Assembly: GCA_937127125.1 (NCBI GenBank)
Contig: CAKZLO010000033.1
Location: 1-64,000, forward strand
Reading direction: 5' to 3'
Source of the DNA: an uncultured Ardenticatenia bacterium
Lineage (GTDB): Bacteria; Chloroflexota; Anaerolineae; 4572-78; NAK82
Length of the DNA: 64,000 nucleotides
The position numbers and the translations under genes are program-made. Shown in pieces: positions 50,320 to 58,517 of this stretch (positions within the stretch are counted from its first letter, which is position 1; each line of letters opens with the position of its first letter). Under the pieces are notes generated by a model. It was not told the DNA's origin. It made no database searches and worked only from the letters and a program-made list of their open reading frames with translations.

Positions 50320-51396
50320 ATGGCTGAGAAAATGAAGGCGCAGGTATTCTACGAAGCAGAAAAAATGGAGCTGGAGGAGATCCCCATTCCCAAGGTCACC
50401 GATGTGGACGTTCTGGTGCGGGTGAAGAACTGTGGGATCTGTGGCTCCGACATCTCCTATTACTACGGCCTGAGCCCGCTGGGTACTCCAGATGGCAAGG
50501 GGCCGCTGGTGTTAGGGCACGAATTCACCGGTGAGGTGGTCGAGGTTGGAGCAGTTGCCAAGTCGATGAATCTGTTCAAGCCGGGCGACCGTGTGGTGGT
50601 GAACCCGGTGCAGAACTGCAACGCGTGCTATGCCTGTGCGGATGGCCGCACCAACCTGTGCACCAACCTGTATGTGCCGGGGGTGTCTGCGAATGGTGGT
50701 TTCGCTGAGTACTGCCTGTCGCGTTACACTGGCCTCTTCAAACTGCCCGATAATGTCAGCTATGCCGCCGGTGCCTTTACCGAACCGCTCGCCTGCGCCG
50801 TGTACGGCATGAAGAAGCTGGCCATCGAGCCGGGACAGTTTGTCGCCATTTTCGGGCCTGGGCCGATGGGTCTGATGATGGTCCAGATGGCCAAAGCGAT
50901 GGGCGCCGGCAAGGTGGCACTGATTGGGACGCGCGACTACCGGCTGGAAGATGGCAAAAAGATGGGCGCCGATTACATTTTCAACACGAAGGATGAGAAG
51001 TCGCCCTACTATGTGAAGAACCTGAAGGAAGCGATTGCCGACCTGACACACGGTGCCCTGGCGGATCGGGCCATCGTGCCCACCAGCGCCAACGAGGCAT
51101 TTGAGCAGGCAATTGACATCACCGGCAACGCAGCCATCCTGGTGCACTTCGGCCTCCCCAACACGGACGATGTCATCCATGTGCCTGCCCTGGCCACGCA
51201 CACGATGGACAAGGAGATTCGCTTCTCTTGGCTGGCACCGCTTTCCTGGCCGACGGCGATCCGAATGATCTCCGAGGGCATGGTTAACCTAGAGGGATTG
51301 GTGAGCAGCACGGTGCCGTTGAGTGACACGGGGAAGGCGATTCGCATGCTGCGCGAGCGGGCCAACGATCCTGTCAAGGTGCAGGTAACCCCATAG
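50320..51396 (+). CDS. Zinc-dependent alcohol/polyol dehydrogenase (MDR family)
   Basis: 358 residues. Catalytic zinc site: Cys41 (GICGSD), His67-Glu68 (GHEFTGEVVEVG). Structural zinc site: Cys100, Cys103, Cys106, Cys114. NAD(P) fold: AIFGPGPMGLMMVQMAKAMGA. This is the layout of sorbitol/threonine dehydrogenase-type enzymes, which oxidise a secondary hydroxyl of a polyol or sugar. Neighbouring epimerases suggest it produces or uses a ketose intermediate. Ends with a perfect 11-bp intercistronic hairpin. Confidence 0.93.
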   Translation: MAEKMKAQVFYEAEKMELEEIPIPKVTDVDVLVRVKNCGICGSDISYYYGLSPLGTPDGKGPLVLGHEFTGEVVEVGAVAKSMNLFKPGDRVVVNPVQNCNACYACADGRTNLCTNLYVPGVSANGGFAEYCLSRYTGLFKLPDNVSYAAGAFTEPLACAVYGMKKLAIEPGQFVAIFGPGPMGLMMVQMAKAMGAGKVALIGTRDYRLEDGKKMGADYIFNTKDEKSPYYVKNLKEAIADLTHGALADRAIVPTSANEAFEQAIDITGNAAILVHFGLPNTDDVIHVPALATHTMDKEIRFSWLAPLSWPTAIRMISEGMVNLEGLVSSTVPLSDTGKAIRMLRERANDPVKVQVTP

Positions 51397-51406
51397 AAAA
51401 CTACTT

Positions 51407-51436
51407 GTGCGGCGCACAGGATTTCGTGCGCCGCAC
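51407..51436 (+). repeat. Intercistronic hairpin after the dehydrogenase gene
   Basis: GTGCGGCGCAC (51407-51417), 8-nt loop, GTGCGCCGCAC (51426-51436); no T tract, so more likely mRNA stabilising or pausing than terminating. Confidence 0.7.
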
Positions 51437-51479
51437 CCATCTATAGAAAAAACTATTCTCAGCAAGCGAGAGGTGTCCT

Positions 51480-52331
51480 ATGGCTATTCAATTTGGCATC
51501 AACACATTTACGTTTGTCTCGCCTTTTACTACGAAAGATCTGGTGTTGCTCGACAAGGCCAAGCAGATGGGCTTTGACCTGGTTGAGATCCCCATTGAAG
51601 GCATGTCCGATCTCGACTACGAGGAGGCAGCCCGTGCATTCAAACGTGTCGGCCTGGCAGTGAGCACGTGCGCGGCAATGGGCCCCGATCGCGACCCTAC
51701 GCATGAGGACCCGGCCATCCAACAAGGTGGCATTGATTACCTGAAACACATGGTGGACGCCACGGCGAAGATGGGTGGCACGATCTGTGGTGGCCCGATC
51801 TATGCCTCCGTCGGACGCACATGGCAGGCTACTCCCGAGCAGCGCAAGAAGGACCTGGAACGTTGTGCGCGCAACCTCAAGATCGTGGCCGATTACGCTC
51901 GCAGCAAAGGGGTGGTCTTTGCCATCGAGCCGCTCAACCGCTTCGAAACCAGCTTCATCAACCTGGCCGAGCAGGCGGTGGAATTGGTGGAGATGATCGA
52001 CAGTCCGGCAATGCGCATCATGCTGGACACCTTCCATATGAATATCGAAGAAAAGCATCTGGGCAAGGCAATCGAGAAGGCAGCTCCCTACCTGGTGCAC
52101 ATCCACGCCAACGAGAATGATCGCGGTACCCCGGGCAGCGGGCACGTCCCATGGGCCGACGTTGCCGCAGCGCTGAAGAAGATCAACTACAGTGGCGCGA
52201 TGGTGGTTGAGTCGTTCAGCAGCGAGAACAAGACCATCGCGCGTGCCGCGGCCATCTGGCGGCCGCCGGCGCCCAGCCAGGATGAGCTGGCTTCCGAAGG
52301 GCTCAAGTTCCTGAAGCAGCTGATGGCATAG
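51480..52331 (+). CDS. Ketose 3-epimerase-like protein (D-tagatose/D-psicose 3-epimerase family)
   Basis: 283 residues, matching the family. The typical segments are in order: GINTFTFVSPFT at the start, GFDLVEIPIE, GGPIYASVGR, EPLNRFETSFINLAEQAV (catalytic Glu), MLDTFHMNIEE (Asp and His), HIHANENDRGTPGSGHV and VVESFS (second catalytic Glu). Together they form the Mn-dependent active site that inverts C3 of free ketoses. Of the three barrels in this locus it is the one whose subfamily is clearest. Followed by a terminator-like hairpin. Confidence 0.92.
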   Translation: MAIQFGINTFTFVSPFTTKDLVLLDKAKQMGFDLVEIPIEGMSDLDYEEAARAFKRVGLAVSTCAAMGPDRDPTHEDPAIQQGGIDYLKHMVDATAKMGGTICGGPIYASVGRTWQATPEQRKKDLERCARNLKIVADYARSKGVVFAIEPLNRFETSFINLAEQAVELVEMIDSPAMRIMLDTFHMNIEEKHLGKAIEKAAPYLVHIHANENDRGTPGSGHVPWADVAAALKKINYSGAMVVESFSSENKTIARAAAIWRPPAPSQDELASEGLKFLKQLMA

Positions 52332-52345
52332 TAGAAGTGGATGGG

Positions 52346-52377
52346 AAGGGGCAGCGTGACGTTGCTGCCCCTTATTA
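52346..52377 (+). terminator. Probable terminator after the ketose epimerase gene
   Basis: AAGGGGCAGC (52346-52355), 8-nt loop, GCTGCCCCTT (52364-52373), then ATTACTT. The T tract is weak, so termination may be partial. Confidence 0.6.
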
Positions 52378-52498
52378 CTTGGACGGAATGGTGGCCTGTT
52401 GCCTTGTCCAAACGGTGGTCAGGCTGTCACTCCAGCAATAAACTTCCGGTCTGGCACACACGAGGCGCGCTAGCCACTTGTGTTGTAGGGGGATTGAC

Positions 52499-53725
52499 AT
52501 GGCCGGCAAAACAATCGCAGTGTTAGCGACGCTGGACACCAAGGGACGTGAGGCACAATACGTGCGGGAACAGATTGAGGCACTGGGCCACCGTGCGCTG
52601 GTCATTGACACCGGCGTGGTGGGTGCGCCCATGTGCCGGGCAGACATCACCCGGGAGGAAGTCGCTGCGGCAGGAGGGACACCCCTCGTGCAGCTGCTGG
52701 AAAACCCCTTGCGGGAGGTTGCTGCGCCTGTTATGGCAGAAGGCGCCACGCGCATTGTGACGCGCCTGGCCGCTGAGGGTAAGATCCACGGAATCATTTC
52801 CATGGGCGGCACGCAGGGCACCACCTTGAGCACGGCGGTGATGCGTGCGCTGCCCTATGGCTTCCCTAAGGTGATGGTCTCCACAATGGCATCCGGCAAT
52901 GTCGCTCCGTGGGTGGACATTCGTGATATTACCATGATGTTCTCGGTGACCGACATCATGGGGCTTAACCCCATTATGCGCAAGATCTTGGCCAACGCTG
53001 CCGGCGCGGTATGCGGTATGGCCGATGTGAAGGTGCAAATTGAGCGCGGCGACAAACCCCTTGTGGGCATCACCACGGTGGGTATTACCACCAAGGGTGC
53101 GATGAAGGCAGCGGAGGTGCTGGAGCAGGCGGGGTATGAGACGATCATCTTCCATGCCATCGGCCCGGGCGGGCGAGCTATGGAACAGATGATGCGCGAA
53201 GGTATCATTGGTGCAGTGCTCGACTACTCCATCATTGAGGTGTCGAATGAGATGTTCCACGCTTTGCTGGCCGGCGGCGCGGAACGGCTGACAACAGCAG
53301 GCCAGCTTGGACTGCCGCAAGTGGTATGTCCGGGTGCGGTGGAGGTCTTGGTGTTCAACGAGCCTGAGACGGTGCCTCCGCCATTCAACACTCGCACCCT
53401 GATTCGACACAGCCCCAAGATCACCGATGTGCGACTGAATAAAGAAGAGATGGCTGAAGTCGGGCGTGAGGTGGCACGTCGGTTACAGCACACACACGAT
53501 GAAGCGATTTTCATGATCCCAACAGGCGGATACGACAGCTATGCGGTGCCCGGTCAGGGCTTCTACGATCCCGAGGCCGACGCTGCGTTCGTGCACGAAT
53601 TGAAGGCGGGCTTGCCACCCAACTTTCGCGTCATCGAACGCGAGACACACATCGAAGACCCCACCTTTGCCAGCGAGGCAGCGCAATTGCTGATCTCTCT
53701 GATCGAGCGACGTCAAAACAGATAG
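52499..53725 (+). CDS. UPF0261 / Tm-1-like ATP-binding domain protein
   Basis: ATG 52499 (MAGKTIAVLATLDTKGREAQ) follows AGGGGGA; an earlier in-frame ATG lacks this. 408 residues, the full UPF0261 length. Conserved: VLATLDTKG at the start, DTGVVGAP, GGTQGTT, STMASGNVAPWVDIRDITMMF, and FHAIGPGGRAMEQM. In plants the tomato Tm-1 protein carries this domain at its N-terminus, followed by a TIM barrel; here the TIM barrel is the next gene. The bacterial function is unknown; location indicates a role in carbohydrate metabolism. Confidence 0.92.
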   Translation: MAGKTIAVLATLDTKGREAQYVREQIEALGHRALVIDTGVVGAPMCRADITREEVAAAGGTPLVQLLENPLREVAAPVMAEGATRIVTRLAAEGKIHGIISMGGTQGTTLSTAVMRALPYGFPKVMVSTMASGNVAPWVDIRDITMMFSVTDIMGLNPIMRKILANAAGAVCGMADVKVQIERGDKPLVGITTVGITTKGAMKAAEVLEQAGYETIIFHAIGPGGRAMEQMMREGIIGAVLDYSIIEVSNEMFHALLAGGAERLTTAGQLGLPQVVCPGAVEVLVFNEPETVPPPFNTRTLIRHSPKITDVRLNKEEMAEVGREVARRLQHTHDEAIFMIPTGGYDSYAVPGQGFYDPEADAAFVHELKAGLPPNFRVIERETHIEDPTFASEAAQLLISLIERRQNR

Positions 53726-53892
53726 ATGCTGTGTGAACCTTCGGAGAAGGCGCTCCTTAGCAGAGACGCAAGAGCACAGAGGACGTGCTAGCTGGAGTGT
53801 TTTACTGGGTGCCTGGGGATCTGCCGTGAGGGGTGATCGGCAGTTATGCAGGTCACAACAGGCAGAGCTTGAGTGACTACATGGAGGGAGAA

Positions 53893-54750
53893 ATGGCGAA
53901 GCGATACACACGCCAGGAGTTTCTGGATCGGCTGTGGTCCGAGATCAAGCGCGGCCGACCGCTGGTGATGACCGGTGCCGGCAATGGCATCGCCGCCAAG
54001 TTCATTGAGCGAGGGGGTGTTGACATTCTCGGCGTATACAACACGGGCTATTTCCGCATGCAGGGCTACGGATCGTTGGCGGGTATGTTACCTATGGCGG
54101 ACGCCAACGAGATGGTTTATCAGATCGGCCGGCGTGAAGTCTTGCCGCAGGTGAAGGAAGTGCCCGTCGTGGCAGGGGTCAACGGTGTGGACGTTTTGCG
54201 CGATATGCGCCTTTTTCTGGAAGACATACGCCGTATTGGCTTTTCAGGGGTGCATAACTTCCCCACTGTTGCCTGGTTTGACGGTGAATTTCGCAAGACT
54301 TTGGAAGCTACCGGGCTAGGCTACCAGCATGAGATTGACATGCTCAATATCGCGCACGAGCTGGACATGCTCACCGTGGGTTACGCTTTTAATGAAGAGG
54401 ACACGGTACGTCTCATCAAGGGAGCAGATCCGGATATCTATATTTTCCATGCCGGCATCACGCGAGGTGGTTCCACCGGCTATGCGGGAGGTAGCTCGTT
54501 GGAAGACATGGCCCGTCGCACGCAGGCAATGTATGAAATTGCTAAGAAGCTGAAGCCGGATATCATCTTACTGGCACATGGCGCCGCCTTGGTGAACCCA
54601 GAGGATGCCCAGTATCTGCTTGATCATACCGACTGCCACGGCGTGCAACTGGGATCGAGCATCGAACGTATGGCTATCGAGGTGCCATTGCAGGAGCGGG
54701 CGGCTGCATTCAAGGCAACCCACTTTCCTGAACAGGGCAGACGGTGGTGA
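53893..54750 (+). CDS. Phosphoenolpyruvate-hydrolase-like TIM barrel (Tm-1 C-terminal type)
   Basis: ATG 53893 (MAKRYTRQEF) follows GGAGGGAG; an in-frame extension upstream has no ribosome site. 285 residues. Recognised by RPLVMTGAGNGIAAKFIERGG, DILGVYNTGYFRMQGYGSLA, LPMADANEMV and HNFPTVAWFDG; this TIM-barrel family is annotated as PEP-hydrolase-like and forms the C-terminal half of plant and fungal Tm-1-like proteins. It follows the UPF0261 gene by 167 bp and is separated by 3 bp from the formyltransferase gene. True substrate unknown. Confidence 0.9.
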   Translation: MAKRYTRQEFLDRLWSEIKRGRPLVMTGAGNGIAAKFIERGGVDILGVYNTGYFRMQGYGSLAGMLPMADANEMVYQIGRREVLPQVKEVPVVAGVNGVDVLRDMRLFLEDIRRIGFSGVHNFPTVAWFDGEFRKTLEATGLGYQHEIDMLNIAHELDMLTVGYAFNEEDTVRLIKGADPDIYIFHAGITRGGSTGYAGGSSLEDMARRTQAMYEIAKKLKPDIILLAHGAALVNPEDAQYLLDHTDCHGVQLGSSIERMAIEVPLQERAAAFKATHFPEQGRRW

Positions 54751-54753
54751 CTC

Positions 54754-55701
54754 TTGGCACTACAGGTGGTATTCTTCGGTAATTCGAGCTCCAGCTACAG
54801 CAACTGGTATTTTCAGGCCTTTGTTGAGGCACCATGTCGGCTGGTGGGCGTGGTAGATGCGCCACCAGCTGCGCGTGGCCTGTCCACCGCCCTATCGACG
54901 GAGAGCAGTGCCAGCTTCATCGCCCATGCCCGCGCGCTTGCCATTCCTACGTTTGAGCCCCAGACCCCTAACCAGCCAGCGTTTGTGGCAGCGGTGCGTG
55001 CACTGCAGCCTGACATATTCGTCGCGGCCGGCTATATGGGCATCTTTCGCGAGGAGATTCTGGCGGTGCCGCGCGTGCTGGCAGTCAATTTTCATGCCTC
55101 GCTGTTGCCAGCTTATCGCGGTAAACATCCCGTCTTCTGGGCGCTGCGCAACGGCGAGCGCTGGACGGGTCTGACCGTGCACGTGATAGATCGAGGAGTG
55201 GACACAGGTGACATTCTCTATCAAGTGCGGGTGCGCACGCGGCGCGACGACACGGTTGCCACGGTATATGCTCGCGTCTTCGAACGCACGGCGTGGATAC
55301 CTCGGCAGCTGATCCTGGATGTGGAAAACAACACATTGCGACGACGTCCTCAGCCTCAGGCAGGTGCCACTTACTATTCCTCGGTGCGGGAAGAGGATTT
55401 CATACTCGACTGGCATCTGCCGGCAGCCCAGCTGGGCCGTATGATTCGCATCTCGCCCGGTCGATGCTTTGCCAATGTGCGTGGCAGGCGTGTTTTCTTT
55501 TGGGATGGCCGGGCGATTGCCGATACCAGCAATGCAGTGCCAGGCAGCTTGCTGCATGTAGGCCGCGGTGCCGGCACCATCAAGACGGGCGAGGGGGCAT
55601 TGCGTGTGCAAAAAGTGAGTGTGGTGGAAACGGACAAGGTGATACCCTTTGCCCGGTTGTGTCGCCAGTGGGACATTCAGCCAACACAGCAGCTGGTTTG
55701 A
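54754..55701 (+). CDS. Formyltransferase-family protein (Fmt/ArnA-like fold)
   Basis: 315 residues from TTG 54754, 3 bp after the previous stop; a GTG at 54766 is an alternative. The N-terminal domain (about 1-190) has the catalytic set of 10-formyl-THF-dependent formyltransferases: Asn and His in NFHASLLPAYRGKHP, and Asp in HVIDRGVDTGDIL. The C-terminal domain (about 205-300, LDWHLPAAQLGRMIRISPG) matches the OB-like C-terminus of Fmt. It is not the initiator-tRNA enzyme by context (no def, no priA, inside a carbohydrate locus). It may formylate an amino sugar or act on a one-carbon unit released by the neighbouring enzymes. Confidence 0.85.
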   Translation: MALQVVFFGNSSSSYSNWYFQAFVEAPCRLVGVVDAPPAARGLSTALSTESSASFIAHARALAIPTFEPQTPNQPAFVAAVRALQPDIFVAAGYMGIFREEILAVPRVLAVNFHASLLPAYRGKHPVFWALRNGERWTGLTVHVIDRGVDTGDILYQVRVRTRRDDTVATVYARVFERTAWIPRQLILDVENNTLRRRPQPQAGATYYSSVREEDFILDWHLPAAQLGRMIRISPGRCFANVRGRRVFFWDGRAIADTSNAVPGSLLHVGRGAGTIKTGEGALRVQKVSVVETDKVIPFARLCRQWDIQPTQQLV

Positions 55702-55864
55702 CTTGACCGAGGTATGCCAACAGGTTATCATGTTAGCATAATCATAGCGCAATGGTTTATCACACCAGCCGGAGATAAGCTCTATGCTTTTGAGCTGGGT
55801 CATATTCTGTAAGCGGGGACTTGGATAATCCCTTATAGCAAATGCGGGCCGGTGGGATGTGGAT

Positions 55865-55892
55865 TTGCCATTGTGCCGTACTGTGGTATAAT
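55865..55892 (+). promoter_or_regulatory. Promoter of the aldolase-like gene
   Basis: TTGCCA (55865-55870), 16 bp, perfect TATAAT (55887-55892), 31 bp before the GTG start. It indicates an internal transcription start within the locus. Confidence 0.7.
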
Positions 55893-55922
55893 TTTGTAGG
55901 ATAAATTGCTCGGAGTCCCTTA

Positions 55923-56822
55923 GTGGCGCTTGTGCCATTCAATGAATTAATGGTAGCTGCCGAGGAAGGCCAGTATGCGGTCGGCTACTTTGAGAGCTGG
56001 AATCTGGAATCCTTGTTGGCAACTGCCGATGCCGCGGAGGCAACACGCTCACCGGTCATCTTGGGTTTCAGCGGTATCTACTTGCCTCATCCTCGGCGGC
56101 AGGTACGAGAGCCACTCAGCGTTTACGCGGCTATGGGACTTGCGGTCTGTCGCAATCTCACGGTGCCATGCTGTTTGCTCTTCAACGAATCTCCTGTGCT
56201 TGATTGGGTGTTGGAAGCTATAGACTTGGGTTTCAACTTGGTGATGTTTGCAGATGAGAAGTTGGATCCAGAAAGGCTCGCGGACACGGTGGCTCGGGTG
56301 GTTGAGAGAGCCCATGCACGTGGAGTGGCGGTAGAGGCCGAGATGAACGCTCTGCCAGGTATCCACCATGAGTTGAGGGCGACTGATGTCGCACCGCTGG
56401 ATGATCCACACGCGGCGCGCGCTTTTGTTGAGCGCACCGGTGTGGATGCTCTGGCCGTGAACGTAGGACAAGTGCACGTGCATGGCCGTAATCAGGTGCG
56501 TCTCAACCTGGAGCGGCTGGCGGAGCTGCGTCGTGCGGTGCCGGTGCCGTTGGTGCTCCATGGCGCTACATCGATCTATCCACCCGATCTCGCTGAAGCT
56601 GTCCGCCTGGGTGTCCGCAAGATTAATGTGGGCAGCATCCTGAAACGCACCTATCTCGAGACGTTGCGGGATGCAAGCAACCGTGTCGGCAGCGCTTACA
56701 ATCCTTATGATGTGATCGGTTCCGGTTTTCCCGAGGATGTGTTAGCCCAAGCGCGAGTGGCTGTGCAGGAACGTATTGCTGAAATGATGTATCTGTTCGG
56801 CAGTGCCGGCAAGGCAGCGTGA
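55923..56822 (+). CDS. Class II fructose/tagatose-bisphosphate aldolase-like protein lacking the HLDHG motif
   Basis: 299 residues from GTG 55923 (CGGAG upstream). Overall aligned with class II aldolases: SPVILGFSGIYL, VAVEAEMNALPG, VDALAVNVGQVHVHG, LVLHGATSIYP and VRKINVGSILKRTY. Where class II aldolases have HLDHG (first zinc His and catalytic Asp), this protein has LLFNES (residues 85-90), so zinc coordination is incomplete and the proton donor is missing. The later His positions remain. It may have another reaction or be a non-catalytic relative. Own promoter; it precedes the sugar transporter genes. Confidence 0.85.
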   Translation: MALVPFNELMVAAEEGQYAVGYFESWNLESLLATADAAEATRSPVILGFSGIYLPHPRRQVREPLSVYAAMGLAVCRNLTVPCCLLFNESPVLDWVLEAIDLGFNLVMFADEKLDPERLADTVARVVERAHARGVAVEAEMNALPGIHHELRATDVAPLDDPHAARAFVERTGVDALAVNVGQVHVHGRNQVRLNLERLAELRRAVPVPLVLHGATSIYPPDLAEAVRLGVRKINVGSILKRTYLETLRDASNRVGSAYNPYDVIGSGFPEDVLAQARVAVQERIAEMMYLFGSAGKAA

Positions 56823-57065
56823 TAGGGATCTCGGGTAGTCGGCGTGCGTGCGACCTTGCCGTATAAGGTGTGTTGAGCAAGGGGACGCTGCCGTGGTTCT
56901 GTAATTGGAGGAGCATGTTCTAGATCTGCGACTGAGATGGCGTGACCACTTTGAAAGGGGGTGATCTGCAGGAAGAAACGAGGGAGTGAATTTCCGTTAA
57001 GTGGTCCAATGGTATACGACGAAGTTGCCTATTAATCAATAGTAGAACCAAGGAGGGAAAGGAAA

Positions 57066-58415
57066 ATGTCCAAGAAGTTGCATGTCCTGGTTGTATTGGC
57101 CCTATTGGTTGGACTGGTGGGTGCCTTTGCCCAGCCAGCGGCAGCGCAGCAGCCGGTCAAGGAACTGACCATCCTCTGGGCCGAGTGGGACCCGGCGACC
57201 TACCTGGCCGAATTGATGAAGGACTACGAGAAGGAAGCTGGCGTCAAGGTCACGGTCAAGCAGGAGCCGTGGGGTTCGTTCCTGGATGTCGTCTCCAAGG
57301 AATGGGCCGCCAAGGGTACCGCTTTTGACCTGGTGGTAGGCGACAGCCAGTGGCTGGGTCAAGCCGCCTCGGAAGGCCACTATGTCGAGCTGACCGATTT
57401 CCTGACCGAGACCGGTCTGAAGGACACGGTGACCGAGGCAACGCTGAAGTACTATGCTGAGTATCCTACCGGCTCGGGTCGCTACTGGGCCTTCCCCACC
57501 GAGGGTGATGCCAATGGTATGGCCTATCGCAAGGATCTGTTTGAGGATCCCGATGAGATGGCCGCCTTCAAGGAGAAATACGGCTACGACCTGGGTGTGC
57601 CCAAGACCTGGGCCGAGTTGATGGACATCGCCAAGTTCTTCACCCGCCCGGATGAGAACCTGTATGGCGTGGCAATCTACACGCAGAAGGACTACGATGC
57701 CATCACCATGGGCTTCCAGAACGTAATGTGGGGCTTCGGCGGTGAATGGGCCGATGAGAACAACGATCCTCGCGGTGCCATCAACAATGAGGGCGCAGTG
57801 CAGGCGCTCGAGTTCTACCGCGAGCTGTGGACCTGCTGTGCTCCTCCCGGCAGCAGCAACATCTTCTTCCCCGAGGTGAACAACTACTTCATCAGCGGTC
57901 AGGTGGCGATGGGCATGAACTACTTCGCTTTCTTCCCCGCGCTGGCCAACCCTGCCACCAACCCGTACGCGGAGAGCACAGGCTACTTCGCCATGCCGGC
58001 CGGTCCCACTGGCGAGCGCTTTGCAGCGCTGGGAGGCCAGGGCATGAGCATCAACGCCTACCTGCCTCCGGAGCGCATCGAGGCGGCTAAGGGGTTGATC
58101 AAGTGGTTCGGGCGCGAGGATGTGCAGGCCAAGTGGGCCCAGCTGGGCGGTTACACCTGCAATAAGAAGGTGCTGGCCTCGCCTGAGTTCCTCGAAGTAG
58201 CTCCGTTCAACGCCGCCTTCGCCGAGTCGATGGAGATGGTCAAGGACTTCTGGAACGTACCAGTGTACGCCCAGCTGCTTGAGGTAGCGCAGCGCGAGCT
58301 GCATACCTATGTCGTGGGCGGCGAGGGTACAGCCAAGGAGACACTAGACCGCATCGCTGAGGAGCATTACAAGATCCTGAGCGCGGCCGGCTTGATCAAG
58401 GAGGCAACCCAGTAA
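57066..58415 (+). CDS. Sugar ABC transporter substrate-binding protein (CUT1 type)
   Basis: 449 residues. Signal peptide (about 1-27, MSKKLHVLVVLALLVGLVGAF, ending AAAQQ); no lipobox. The mature protein starts ELTILWAEWDPATYLAEL and continues as family 1 sugar-binding protein (EAGVKVTVKQEPWGSFLDVV, GTAFDLVVGDSQWLGQAA, NGMAYRKDLFEDP, GVPKTWAELMDIAKFF, AALGGQGMSINAYLPPE). Strong ribosome site AAGGAGGGAAAGG. It feeds the two permeases downstream; a 10-bp hairpin follows. No clear promoter was found in the 243 bp upstream, so it may be transcribed from the promoter at 55865. Confidence 0.95.
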   Translation: MSKKLHVLVVLALLVGLVGAFAQPAAAQQPVKELTILWAEWDPATYLAELMKDYEKEAGVKVTVKQEPWGSFLDVVSKEWAAKGTAFDLVVGDSQWLGQAASEGHYVELTDFLTETGLKDTVTEATLKYYAEYPTGSGRYWAFPTEGDANGMAYRKDLFEDPDEMAAFKEKYGYDLGVPKTWAELMDIAKFFTRPDENLYGVAIYTQKDYDAITMGFQNVMWGFGGEWADENNDPRGAINNEGAVQALEFYRELWTCCAPPGSSNIFFPEVNNYFISGQVAMGMNYFAFFPALANPATNPYAESTGYFAMPAGPTGERFAALGGQGMSINAYLPPERIEAAKGLIKWFGREDVQAKWAQLGGYTCNKKVLASPEFLEVAPFNAAFAESMEMVKDFWNVPVYAQLLEVAQRELHTYVVGGEGTAKETLDRIAEEHYKILSAAGLIKEATQ

Positions 58416-58459
58416 GGGATCGCTCCTGATCGCCTGAAGGCGTCTGGTTATGTACCGAC

Positions 58460-58487
58460 GGGGAGGCAGTGGTAGTGCTGCCTCCCC
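58460..58487 (+). repeat. Intercistronic hairpin after the sugar-binding protein gene
   Basis: GGGGAGGCAG (58460-58469), 8-nt loop, CTGCCTCCCC (58478-58487), no T tract. Same position as the hairpin at 42387-42423 in the peptide transporter, between binding-protein and permease genes. Confidence 0.75.
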
Positions 58488-58517
58488 ACTATCATTCTGT
58501 TCGGAAGAGGTAGTGTT

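Noticed and set aside
57102-58304. A 400-codon open frame opposite the sugar-binding protein gene
   Set aside because: Antisense shadow caused by codon bias of the real gene; composition is Gly/His/Arg-rich and no family is recognisable.
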